Assembly (NCBI GenBank): GCA_018822105.1
Contig: JAHJLB010000032.1
Location: 1 to 64,000 of the forward strand
Reading direction: 5' to 3'
DNA: 64,000 bases
Origin: Pseudomonadota bacterium
Lineage (GTDB): Bacteria > Desulfobacterota > Desulfovibrionia > Desulfovibrionales > Desulfovibrionaceae
The translations under genes and the position numbers were made by a program. How positions within the stretch are numbered: the first letter of the stretch is position 1; each line of letters opens with the position of its first letter. The notes beneath the pieces were generated by a model. The model worked only from the letters and a program-made list of their open reading frames with translations, did not search any database and was not told the DNA's origin. Positions 26,776 to 35,075 of this stretch are shown here, piece after piece.

Positions 26776-26828
26776 ACGATTCGGCCTATTTTTCTTCACG
26801 ATTCGGCCCACCTTTACGATTCGGCCCA
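26776..26828 (+). repeat. Three ACGATTCGGCC direct repeats upstream of AlpA-like gene
   Basis: ACGATTCGGCC occurs at 26776, 26798 and 26816 (22- and 18-bp steps); the last two copies extend to ACGATTCGGCCCA. They lie 75-130 bp before the AlpA-like gene, in a gap otherwise without genes. Likely binding sites of that regulator or short iterons for the replication module that follows. Confidence 0.65.
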
Positions 26829-26902
26829 CATGGACAAACTTTTCTCCGGGTGTATTCCACGAAGACTTCACCAGCCATACCAGGCACAAAGGAGTCTTCG
26901 CC

Positions 26903-27103
26903 ATGACCAAGAAACTCAACACCCACGAAGCAGCGACCTTCCTCAACCTTTCCGCAGGCACCCTTGAAGTTTGGCGTTGCACAGGCCGTGGGCCGAAGTA
27001 CGCCAAGCTGGGCAAGCGCGTCGTGTATGACGTGGCCGATCTGGAGTCGTACGTCTCGGCCCGAAAAGTGCTCACCGTCGACACCATGCACGAACGCCAA
27101 TGA
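26903..27103 (+). CDS. AlpA-like helix-turn-helix regulator/excisionase
   Basis: A 66-aa protein, essentially one HTH_17 domain: LNTHEAATFLNLSAGTLEVW followed by GPKYAKLGKRVVYDVADLES. Start at 26903 with AAAGGAG 8 nt upstream. Such small proteins act as excisionases or as activators of integrase and replication genes. It stands upstream of the Prim-Pol gene and downstream of the three direct repeats, which are probable targets. Not closely similar to the AlpA-like protein of element 1. Confidence 0.82.
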   Translation: MTKKLNTHEAATFLNLSAGTLEVWRCTGRGPKYAKLGKRVVYDVADLESYVSARKVLTVDTMHERQ

Positions 27104-27235
27104 ATACGCTTGAGTGTCTTTGAGCGTTGAGGCACCGAGGCATGCTGACTCCCCGCCAAAACCGGCACAGGGCGATCCAGTCAATCAGCAATGCTGTCCG
27201 TTCGCAACCCTCGCCATGAAACGGGAGGCCGAAGC

Positions 27236-27406
27236 ATGCATTCCCCCACATCAAACACCACACGAACAGGTGTTGCTGCCCATATCCGCAGATGGACTCT
27301 GCGCTGGTTCCTGACCTGGATTTCTGAAATCGGCATGTTCATGTCCCGGCTGACCGATCAGTTGCAGGTCAAGCTCGATGCCGAACAGGAAAGGCACCAT
27401 GATTAG
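27236..27406 (+). CDS. Small 56-aa protein coupled to the Prim-Pol gene
   Basis: Starts with ATG 27236, 7 nt after GGGAGG, and ends 8 nt inside the next gene, a layout typical of real translationally coupled genes. Sequence is basic and amphipathic (HIRRWTLRWFLTWISEIGMF), which could be a membrane-associating helix or a small DNA-binding protein. No family recognised. Confidence 0.55.
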   Translation: MHSPTSNTTRTGVAAHIRRWTLRWFLTWISEIGMFMSRLTDQLQVKLDAEQERHHD

Positions 27407-29186
27407 CTCCCTGGAAGATATTCTTGAGCTGGCCTCAACAGGGTTTCACATCTTCCCCTGTAGAGAGAAACGGCCAATCACCAAGAACGGATTCAAAGAT
27501 GCGAGCGCCGACCCTGAGCAGATCACAACCTGGTGGACTCAGTACCCCGACGCTCAAGTGGGCCTTCCGACCGGGCAAAACATCAACGCCTTCGTGCTGG
27601 ATATCGACCAGCCGGATGGCCCGGCCTCTCTGGCAGCGCTGGAGGCCAAGCACAGCCCTCTGCCACCCTCTTGGCAGACTCGCACAGCTTCAGGTGGCGA
27701 ACATCGCTTCTACGCCCTGCCAGCGGACCGAGAAATCAGAAACAGCGCCAGCAAGCTCGCACCTGGGTTGGACGTTCGAGGTGAGGGCGGCTACGTCATC
27801 GCGCCACCCTCACCAGGCTATGTCTGGACCTCAGACAGCGTAGGCCTTGCTCAGGCCCCCGGATGGCTCTTGGATCTCATCGCCCCCTTCCCGCCAGCAG
27901 CAAGCTGCCCGGTTGAGCCAAGCGCAGGCACAACCCCATATGGGCGAAAAGCTCTTGAGGCTGAGGCTGCGCGCGTTGCACTGGCCCCGATAGGCACGCG
28001 CAATCAGACGCTCAACAACGCGGCCTATTCCATCGGGCAGCTCGTTGCTGGCGGTCAGATTGACCGCTCAGAAGCCGAGGGCACCCTGCTCCATGCTGCG
28101 GATCGAGCCGGACTCAATCCGGCTGAAGCGGCAAAGACCTTTTCCTCTGGGCTCGCTGCCGGAGAGCAGCACCCAAGGAAGCCTGAAAACGTCAACGGCA
28201 TCAACAACAGGGCCAAAACGTCAACACCGTCAACAGCATCAACAGCGTCATCAACATCAACTCCCGTCATCAGCTCGTCAACAACGGCCTCGGGATCGTC
28301 AACAGCGTCAACGACTGATGTGAGCTATCTCGTTGACCAGTTTATGGAACAAGCCACCGGGATATTTACGTCAACCGAGCTTTGCCAATGGGCTGGCCTG
28401 ACGACACGCGGGCAGCGTGCAGCCGTCTCCCAGGCCCTCTTAAGAAGAATACATAAATCCAAGATAGAACGCGTGGGCACCCGCCATGGGCATTTCCGAA
28501 AAATTGAAAGCGAGTGCGCCGCCATCGACTTTCTGGCCACCGACGAACCAGCAGTGGACATCACCCTGCCCTTTGGTCTGGACAAAATGGTGGAACTCAT
28601 GCCTGGCAACATCTGCGTGGTTGCCGGAGAGCCCAACGCGGGCAAGACGGCCTTACTGCTCAACGTGGTCCAGATGAACATGCATAAGACACAGGTGCAC
28701 TACTTCAACTCCGAGATGGGGGCTCAAGAAATGAAGAAGCGCTTGAGCAAGTTTGGGCTGCCACTGAACGCCTGGACCTTCCACCCATGGGAACGCACCG
28801 ACAACTTCCAAGACGCGATACGACCAGGCCATGGAGTTATTAACATCATCGATTTTCTGGAGATTTCAGAAGACTTCTATCGCGTTGGTGGCCAGCTCAA
28901 GGCCATCCACGACAAGCTGCACGGGGCTGTGGCCATTGTTGCCTTGCAGAAGAACAAGGGAACCGACCTCGGCCTGGGCGGTGGCAGGAGTCTTGAGAAA
29001 CCACGCCTCTACCTGGCGCTTGAGCCTGGATTGATCAAGATCGTCAAAGCCAAGAACTGGCAAACCAAGGACAACCCGAACGGGATGCAGCTCAAGTTCA
29101 AGATCGTCGATGGGTGCAGGTTCCTGCCGCAAGGCGAATGGCACAAGAGCACGGAGCAGGAACAACGCGTTCGTGCAACGGCCTGA
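27399..29186 (+). CDS. Bifunctional primase-polymerase (Prim-Pol) fused to RecA-like ATPase
   Basis: A 595-aa replication protein. The N-terminal AEP/Prim-Pol domain (1-170) has FVLDIDQPDG (acidic motif, about 65-74), then SGGEHRFYAL (His motif, about 100) and VRGEGGYVIAPPS. A linker around 265-310 is almost all Ser, Thr and Ala, encoded by TCAACA-type DNA repeats (28215-28310). The C-terminal part is a RecA/DnaB-like ATPase, Walker A AGEPNAGKTALL near 408-419. Prim-Pol/helicase fusions initiate replication of plasmids and integrative elements. ATG 27399 with AGGAAAGG upstream. It implies that element 2 can replicate after excision. Confidence 0.88.
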   Translation: MISSLEDILELASTGFHIFPCREKRPITKNGFKDASADPEQITTWWTQYPDAQVGLPTGQNINAFVLDIDQPDGPASLAALEAKHSPLPPSWQTRTASGGEHRFYALPADREIRNSASKLAPGLDVRGEGGYVIAPPSPGYVWTSDSVGLAQAPGWLLDLIAPFPPAASCPVEPSAGTTPYGRKALEAEAARVALAPIGTRNQTLNNAAYSIGQLVAGGQIDRSEAEGTLLHAADRAGLNPAEAAKTFSSGLAAGEQHPRKPENVNGINNRAKTSTPSTASTASSTSTPVISSSTTASGSSTASTTDVSYLVDQFMEQATGIFTSTELCQWAGLTTRGQRAAVSQALLRRIHKSKIERVGTRHGHFRKIESECAAIDFLATDEPAVDITLPFGLDKMVELMPGNICVVAGEPNAGKTALLLNVVQMNMHKTQVHYFNSEMGAQEMKKRLSKFGLPLNAWTFHPWERTDNFQDAIRPGHGVINIIDFLEISEDFYRVGGQLKAIHDKLHGAVAIVALQKNKGTDLGLGGGRSLEKPRLYLALEPGLIKIVKAKNWQTKDNPNGMQLKFKIVDGCRFLPQGEWHKSTEQEQRVRATA

Positions 29187-29460
29187 TTAACATGTTGACT
29201 CCATGGGTTAAGCCGAGGTTAAGAATACGGTTACATGGTGCAAGTTGAGGCAAACAAGAGTTAAGTCGGGAGGTTAACTTGGCGAAGGTGGAAAGAGAGG
29301 GGTCTGAATGAGCTAGTGGCAAGGAGGCCGCTGTTCAACCGTCGCTTGTACTGTCATGAGCCCCGCTCCAGCTTTCCGAGGTTGATGCCAACCTGAAGAT
29401 CATGCCGGACCACATCCTGATCATGATCGAGGGGGCAGATGGCAAATTGGGCAACGAAAA

Positions 29461-29706
29461 GCATCCCTGCCCGCGCCGCTGGCCACAGACGACGCATCTT
29501 TCCTGCTCTGCACAGCAGAGGATGGCCGTAGCGTCATCCAGGTCCGGCTGGAGGGTGGCACCCTCTGGCTCTCACAAAAGCAAATTGCAGAGCTGTTCCA
29601 AATCCGCGTGCCCACAGTCTACGCTCATTTGAAAGGCATCTTTGCGGAAGGCGAACTGCCAAAGGATTCAGTTGTTAGGAAACATCTAATAGCTGCAACC
29701 GACTGA
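29461..29706 (+). pseudogene. RhuM-family N-terminal fragment
   Basis: The frame reads ASFLLCTAEDGRSVIQVRLE, then GGTLWLSQKQIAELFQI, VPTVYAHLKGIFAEGELPK and VVRKHL before a TGA at 29704. These are the successive N-terminal motifs of RhuM/virulence-type proteins, which normally run to over 300 residues and commonly lie inside type I RM operons. The gene is truncated at both ends, so it is a remnant. It is directly followed by another piece of an RM operon. Confidence 0.75.
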
Positions 29707-29732
29707 AAAAATACAGAACAAAGCTTTTCAGC

Positions 29733-29896
29733 CTGGCAGCGCTGGATCAGGCAGCCATGGCCGTTGAAGCGGTTGCCCCCAAAGGCCGGGGTGCAAAGAC
29801 GCCCACGGGTGGCAAAGGGGGCGCGGCATGAGCTTTCCGCGCTACGAGAGGCAGAGGGGCTCCGGAGTGGCATGGCTGGACGAGGTGACGGCGTGA
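29733..29896 (+). pseudogene. Scar of a second type I RM locus (hsdM 3' end / hsdS 5' end)
   Basis: From 29733 to the TGA at 29829-29831 the frame gives LAALDQAAMAVEAV then PKGRGAKTPTGGKGGAA, which resembles HsdM C-termini. The stop overlaps an ATG (29828) that begins MSFPRYERQRGSGVAWLDEV, the standard opening of many HsdS proteins, ending at a TGA at 29894-29896 after 22 residues. So the intergenic junction of an old hsdM-hsdS operon survives with both genes deleted around it. Confidence 0.65.
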
Positions 29897-30048
29897 GTAC
29901 CATCGCCATCTACCACCGGCGAATTGGCCGAGGTGGCAACAGCCGAGGAATTCTCGGAAGTTCAGCCAAGGGCAAGCGCAGCATGCGCGAGATGACGGCG
30001 TGGTCGCGGCAGACATCAGTACAGCCCGCGCGGCCATACAAGGGCACC

Positions 30049-30615
30049 CTAATTTCGATTCTTCGGTTCTCGGCTCAGAATCCGGTACAGGGTCTGCCGA
30101 CTGACTCCAAACTCTGAGGCCAGGGCCTTCTTCTCCTCGCCAGCATCCGCCCGCGTCTTAATCGTGCGCTCCAGCTCCGGGGTGAGCTTCCGCTCCCTGC
30201 CCAGGTGCTTGCCCATGGACTTAGCCTTGGCGATGCCCTCACGCTGGCGTTCTTTGATTAAGGCCCGCTCGAACTCTGCCACGGCTCCAATGATCTGGAG
30301 CTGGAGCCGCTGGAAGGGATCATCCTGCCCGGAGAAGGTCAGGTGTTCCTTGTGGAACTGAACCGTCACGCCCTTGTCCATGAGCTGCTCCAGGAGGCGC
30401 AGGAGGTCTTGAAGGTTCCTGGCTAGGCGATCTATCGAGTGGACGTGTAGCGTATCTCCCTGCCTCACGTAGGCCATGCAGAGGAGGAGCTGTGGCCGAG
30501 CTGTGTCGGCTGCGCTGGCTTTCTCCTCGAACTTCTCATCCAGAGCCACGCCCTCAAGCTGCCTGTCCGTCTTTTGGTCCGTGCTGCTGACTCGCACGTA
30601 TCCTACGTTCGCCAT
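30049..30615 (-). CDS. Serine recombinase (resolvase/invertase family)
   Basis: A 188-aa small serine recombinase. The N-terminal catalytic domain begins ANVGYVRVSSTDQKTDRQLE with the nucleophilic Ser in YVRVSS (about residue 9-10), then IDRLARNLQDLL (catalytic Arg region) and ERALIKERQREGIAKAK. The HTH tail has KKALASEFGVSRQTLYRIL. Complete for the Tn3-resolvase/invertase group. AGGAGG lies upstream of ATG. It resolves or inverts DNA between res-type sites; AT-rich DNA just upstream (30660-30720) could hold such a site. It lies beside the RM debris and may have caused deletions there. Confidence 0.92.
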   Translation of the reverse strand: MANVGYVRVSSTDQKTDRQLEGVALDEKFEEKASAADTARPQLLLCMAYVRQGDTLHVHSIDRLARNLQDLLRLLEQLMDKGVTVQFHKEHLTFSGQDDPFQRLQLQIIGAVAEFERALIKERQREGIAKAKSMGKHLGRERKLTPELERTIKTRADAGEEKKALASEFGVSRQTLYRILSREPKNRN

Positions 30616-31237
30616 GACCTTGTCCTCCTGGGTGGTGTTGCGCCTGCCGCGTCACGAAATGTCTTAGACAATCTGGGAACGCGCGTCAACATTATTTTGG
30701 ATAAGGTTATGGTACACGGTGAACAGGGCCTTCCTGGGCTAGCTCGCCAAGTAGCGAAAGGTACACCTTATGGGCAGCACGATAGGGAGTGCCTTGAAGC
30801 GCTCGCCTGATAAGCGGGTGTGTGGTAGGATCAGCAGAAAGCACATAGAGTGCCGCGTCCTGAACGCGGAGGCCTCGCGCCCTAAGTAGCCCACCGGCAG
30901 GCTGTCCTGACGCGTTCGCCTGCCCCCACACTGGGCGCTTCACGCACCAGACTACGCCCCGTAGGACACGCAACAGAGGACGCACCAGCACATCGAGGGG
31001 TACGGGGGGAAGCCGAGAGGCCAAGACATATGCAAGGGCGCTCGCAATTTTGCTTTAAAATATCCGCAGTACCCGCACGCGCCTCAGCAAGACTTGAAGC
31101 CTATGCGCCAGGGGCTGACGTTTTGTAATCTTGCTCTCCCACACAACCACACCCGCCACCCCTGCCCCCCCAGTCTGCCATTCCATGATGTTGCGGCATC
31201 TCCTGGGATTGTCTCCGCCTAAGCGCTGCACAACTTC
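30616..31237. other. Gap between resolvase and helicase gene
   Basis: About 620 bp. The 100 bp next to the resolvase are AT-rich and may hold its promoter and a recombination site. A minus-strand frame 30707-31024 (TTG start, 105 codons, many Arg/Leu/Pro/Val) is open, but it has no good ribosome-binding site or known family, and I do not call it a gene. Nothing else recognised. Confidence 0.4.
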
Positions 31238-34200
31238 TCAAGCGCTAGCGATCACTTTCAAACGCATCGCACGTGTCTCGAGAAGGTAAGTCTCTACACT
31301 AGCCAGAAGATGCTGTCCTTCTTCTGTTATTGCCGCTCTCGAAAGCCCTGGCTGTATAATGCGGACATCGAACTCATAGCGGTAATCTTGCCAGCTTGCT
31401 TTTAGACGCTTGAGAGAGGATGCCGTGCCATGCTCAAAGCGAGAGCTTTGGCCTCTATCAAGGCGACGTTTCTCTCGCTGCAACATATGAATAAACATAC
31501 GCTTAGGACGATCACGCCACCGAGCAGACTTCTGGGCTTGGCCGCAGACTTCATAGAGATCCTTGATTCTGGATCCTGGCGTATCACTGCTGGAGTATTT
31601 GCAGTGATGGAGTGTCACCTGAACTAGGCCATCTGTAATGCGAAGTGTGACAACATCCGCAATCTCACCGCTACCGTCATCATCGAATATGATATCGTAG
31701 GTGTTACCGTCTCGGAGCAGCATTTCGATCACGTGTCTCTGGACAGAGTTAGCAAGCTTTTCTGGGCCTTGTGCCTCAACGCGAATATTGGTTTGAGACC
31801 AGTCCCAGGCATCGATTCGATCAGCAGGATATGGCTCGACTGTGACTCCATCTGGTAACGCAAAGAGGTGACTGTAAATCAGAAGTGACCCATCCCCAAA
31901 ATCAATTTGCGGGGAATCATCATCAAAGGAATCTGACAAACTTTTTGAACGGCCACTGACTTTGATGCTTGTAGGTACCCCTGATATTTGTGGATATCTC
32001 GCGCCGCCTTCAATAAACACAATTTCGAATTCAGCGACATCCCTTTCACTACGTACGGCAAATCTTAGCGGTCCGGTGCTTTCGTTGTCCAGCAGTTCTA
32101 TGTCGCATTCGGCGAACGGTGCGCCCCGATCGCCAAAGTTGATCTCGATCCGTTCTTCGAACTGGGTCATTAGCGACTCAGGCCAATGGATAGCGACCGG
32201 GGGAACGGACGGCCGTTCACTGATCTGGCGAGGCCGCATCGCGCATCTAAAGACACTGTCAGTGGTGATCCCCGAATCATTCACTGCTTGACCAATGTCC
32301 GCACACCACTCAACCCAGTCCGTGAGATCGCGAACGGGAGAAATCGACCAGAATTTGCCCTTAGTCGAGCACCCACGTGTAGCAGGGAGGCCACCGAGGA
32401 AACCGGTCGCAAAAACATTATTCTTGATCCTAGATTGTGCTTGTGCCGTGGCGAGTCCATCGGCCACATCGACGCCCATATACATTGAATATCGAACGCC
32501 GCGACCTTGATGGTGAGTGAGGCCAAGGTTGCGCAAGATGAGGCGATTAAATCCGTGCAGGCTCCTAAACACATCTTCGCCCTGGACCCGGTACGCAGTG
32601 TCGGTGCAGACGGCCTTCGCCAACTGGTCGTGAGGACCACTGCCAGAGCTATTGATGTAGAGGAGTTGTTTGTCAGGGTCCCAGTGTAGCATGTGCAAGT
32701 CCCAGGTTACGTTGATCGCATGCTGCGCTGTCGTCCACCCTGCCAGTTCCTCGGAACGGGTGACGAAGATGGCGACTCGCTGGAACTGATTGACTTTCAT
32801 GCCGAGATAGTCGCCTGGATTGTATAGGTCTTCAGCTTTATACGGATCCCATGCTTCGCAATTAGTGCGATAGACCACGGCGTTCATTTTCGGCTCAAGT
32901 GTCTGCAAAGGGATGTCACTGAGATTGCCTACGAAGCCTCTGAACATAGCGGAGCGCCGGACCTGTCGATCGATCTGCCCTGTGCTCATAGCCTCGACCA
33001 AGTCGTTCCAGTCGGCGTCTTCGGCGTAGAGCTTGGCAAGGGACCGGTCCATGTCGTCCAAGCCAGTATTAGCGATGATCGTAGCGTCTCCAAGCCGCGG
33101 ATCCTGCCGAGTGAAGCGGCCAACGAATTGAATGGTAACGGCAACGCTTTTGTGCGGGTCGTGGAGGCCAGCAATCTTCAGTTCAGGGAGATCGAACCCC
33201 TCACCCAGCATGTCGACGCAGACGATGATCCGACTCTCGAATCGCCGAAGCGCCGCGAGAGCGGCACGGCGGTCTCGGACCGACTGCTGACTATGGACGA
33301 TAACTGGATTGAATTCTGGAAATTTACTCGCATAGAGTCGATGCAAAGATTTGGCGCGATCAATTGTCTGACATCGTGCCATGGCGAGGTGATTGAAGTT
33401 GACAGCCAGATCAGCCGTCAGGACCTCACCGAGTGTGTTTGCAATCTCTTGATCGGCGTCAGCTTGGTCGAGTCCAAATACCGCCTTAAAACGGATGGGC
33501 TTGAAATATCCTTCTGCCTGGGCTTTCTTGAGCGGGTAGGTGTAGATAAACTCACCATCGACTCGTCGCCCGTCCTCGCGGAAAGGCGTTGCCGTAAACT
33601 GAATAATAGGCAGCGGCGGGGTCCGTTCTACAAAGTGGCCACGGAAGCGGTTCCAGGTAGGCGCGCCGATGTGATGCGCCTCATCGATGAACAGCGCCGA
33701 TGCGCGCGCAGCCATCCGCTCCTGAACCAAATCCACTGCGCGACCTGCGATCGGCATGGTTGTGACAATCACATTAGCGCTGTCGAAGATCTCATCAACT
33801 TCCGACGGGGTAGCCGGGATATGGGAAAGGCGCATGACCAGAGGGAATAGCGCCGATTCATCTAAGCATTGCTGTTGCTTGAGCACGCCGAATGTCTCAA
33901 ATTTGCTTGCTATCTGCTCGCGCAACGCATCGGTCGGGACCACTACCAGTAGACGTTCGAAGCGCTGCAAAGCGTTGAGAGCGAGCATGGTCTCTGTTTT
34001 GCCTGTCCCAGTCGGCATGACGATGGTGGCGGGGTCGATCGAACGGGTTGCATGAGCAAGGGCAGCATGGAGTGCGCCAACTTGAGGACGCCTAAATCCG
34101 AGTCTCGCGGGCTGGCCGTTTCCGGCAAGACAGCCCTCTCGCAAGCGTACTGCCTCCTGCCAGGAGTTGGAGACAGCGGCCAATCGTTGGGCGCGCTCAT

Positions 34201-34579
34201 CGGCGTCCAACTCATGGATGTCGCGGGGCACGGCGTTAACCCAACGGCCCTTGCCTAATTCAAGCGCTTCAACAATTTGAGAAGGGGTTGCCGCACCGGG
34301 AACTATGAGGACTAGATCTGAATCAAACTCTGTAGTTGTCTTGACGCTAATGATTTTCAGCGATTTTCCAGTACTCAAGGTCGTTTCGTAGCCATTCACT
34401 CGACGGTTTGAGAAGGGACGCAACAAGCAACTGGATTGCTGCGCAGGAACAGCAAGCTGACGCACAGAACTGCCGAGAATCTTGCCGCCGATGGCAAACA
34501 GCGGGGGCAATAATAAGTGGCTCTCGGAGTCGAAGAGACCGTACTGAATAGGTGAGCCAGAGCGGTTACGAGAAGACAT
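31238..34579 (-). CDS. Large SF2 helicase with possible C-terminal nuclease domain
   Basis: A 1113-aa protein. SF2 motor: Walker A MPTGTGKTETML (about 186), then DEAHHIG near 298, FTATPFREDG, and motif VI QFVGRFTRQD. The N-terminal 170 residues are unlike HsdR (no visible nuclease). Near residue 980-1005 EIADVVTLRITDGLV and VTLHHCKYSSSD suggest a PD-(D/E)XK-like fold in which D and K are present but the Glu is replaced by His/Cys. ATG 34579 follows GGGGAGG. It is the last gene of a minus-strand run (cyclase-like, BrnT-like, helicase). Probably an antiphage restriction-type enzyme; I cannot match it to a named system. Confidence 0.8.
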   Translation of the reverse strand: MSSRNRSGSPIQYGLFDSESHLLLPPLFAIGGKILGSSVRQLAVPAQQSSCLLRPFSNRRVNGYETTLSTGKSLKIISVKTTTEFDSDLVLIVPGAATPSQIVEALELGKGRWVNAVPRDIHELDADERAQRLAAVSNSWQEAVRLREGCLAGNGQPARLGFRRPQVGALHAALAHATRSIDPATIVMPTGTGKTETMLALNALQRFERLLVVVPTDALREQIASKFETFGVLKQQQCLDESALFPLVMRLSHIPATPSEVDEIFDSANVIVTTMPIAGRAVDLVQERMAARASALFIDEAHHIGAPTWNRFRGHFVERTPPLPIIQFTATPFREDGRRVDGEFIYTYPLKKAQAEGYFKPIRFKAVFGLDQADADQEIANTLGEVLTADLAVNFNHLAMARCQTIDRAKSLHRLYASKFPEFNPVIVHSQQSVRDRRAALAALRRFESRIIVCVDMLGEGFDLPELKIAGLHDPHKSVAVTIQFVGRFTRQDPRLGDATIIANTGLDDMDRSLAKLYAEDADWNDLVEAMSTGQIDRQVRRSAMFRGFVGNLSDIPLQTLEPKMNAVVYRTNCEAWDPYKAEDLYNPGDYLGMKVNQFQRVAIFVTRSEELAGWTTAQHAINVTWDLHMLHWDPDKQLLYINSSGSGPHDQLAKAVCTDTAYRVQGEDVFRSLHGFNRLILRNLGLTHHQGRGVRYSMYMGVDVADGLATAQAQSRIKNNVFATGFLGGLPATRGCSTKGKFWSISPVRDLTDWVEWCADIGQAVNDSGITTDSVFRCAMRPRQISERPSVPPVAIHWPESLMTQFEERIEINFGDRGAPFAECDIELLDNESTGPLRFAVRSERDVAEFEIVFIEGGARYPQISGVPTSIKVSGRSKSLSDSFDDDSPQIDFGDGSLLIYSHLFALPDGVTVEPYPADRIDAWDWSQTNIRVEAQGPEKLANSVQRHVIEMLLRDGNTYDIIFDDDGSGEIADVVTLRITDGLVQVTLHHCKYSSSDTPGSRIKDLYEVCGQAQKSARWRDRPKRMFIHMLQREKRRLDRGQSSRFEHGTASSLKRLKASWQDYRYEFDVRIIQPGLSRAAITEEGQHLLASVETYLLETRAMRLKVIASA

Positions 34580-34629
34580 CTTGACCTCCCCATTCACATC
34601 GGTATCGCTTGAGACGCAGGAGTGAGATC

Positions 34630-34971
34630 CTAATATTTTATGGAGTCTAGAAAAGCTGCTGCCTCAACGTAATAGGCTTCTTCTTCAGCTTCGCTTGCAG
34701 ATCTGAATGAAATTACGCGGACAGTATTGCCATCATCGCGCCAAGTACAGGCAGCAAGGATTACATCACCTTGATATTCTGCCATCACCATGAATCTAGG
34801 CTCACCCTTCTCTTCATACTCGTCACTAAAGATAGCGAATATTCGTCCGTAGAGCATGCTCTCAAGAATGTCCGCAATACATCCTAGATCAAACTTTTTC
34901 TCGCGGAGATTAATTTCCCACTTGGCAGAGCCATACTCTATCGCTGTGCTAGAAGTAATCATATATTTCAT
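34630..34971 (-). CDS. BrnT-like small protein
   Basis: A 113-aa protein. The second half follows the BrnT toxin plan: KWEINLREKKFDLGCIADIL, RIFAIFSDEYEEKGEPRF, then DGNTVRVISFRSASEAEEEA, the last like the BrnT ending RIISARxAxxxER. BrnT is a RelE-fold RNase normally paired with the BrnA antitoxin encoded just downstream. No BrnA-like gene is next to it; the helicase gene follows after 50 bp. ATG 34971 is fixed by AAAGGAGG 5 nt upstream; 36 upstream codons in the frame are not used. It may be an orphan or have a new partner. Confidence 0.65.
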   Translation of the reverse strand: MKYMITSSTAIEYGSAKWEINLREKKFDLGCIADILESMLYGRIFAIFSDEYEEKGEPRFMVMAEYQGDVILAACTWRDDGNTVRVISFRSASEAEEEAYYVEAAAFLDSIKY

Positions 34972-35075
34972 CTCGTCCTCCTTTTGTCGAGATTGGGCCG
35001 AGTCAACCTCTAAGAAGGCCTGTCCAGGCCCCAGGCAGAACGAGCACATGAGCAAAGCATCGTGAGCCAAACCAA

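Noticed and set aside
30707-31024. 105-codon minus-strand gene
   Set aside because: TTG start, no ribosome-binding site, no recognisable family, biased composition; kept only as a note in the gap entry.
31238-34579. HsdR of a third type I system, DISARM or BREX component
   Set aside because: No hsdM/hsdS, methyltransferase, PglX, DUF1998 or phospholipase D gene nearby, and no N-terminal nuclease as in HsdR.
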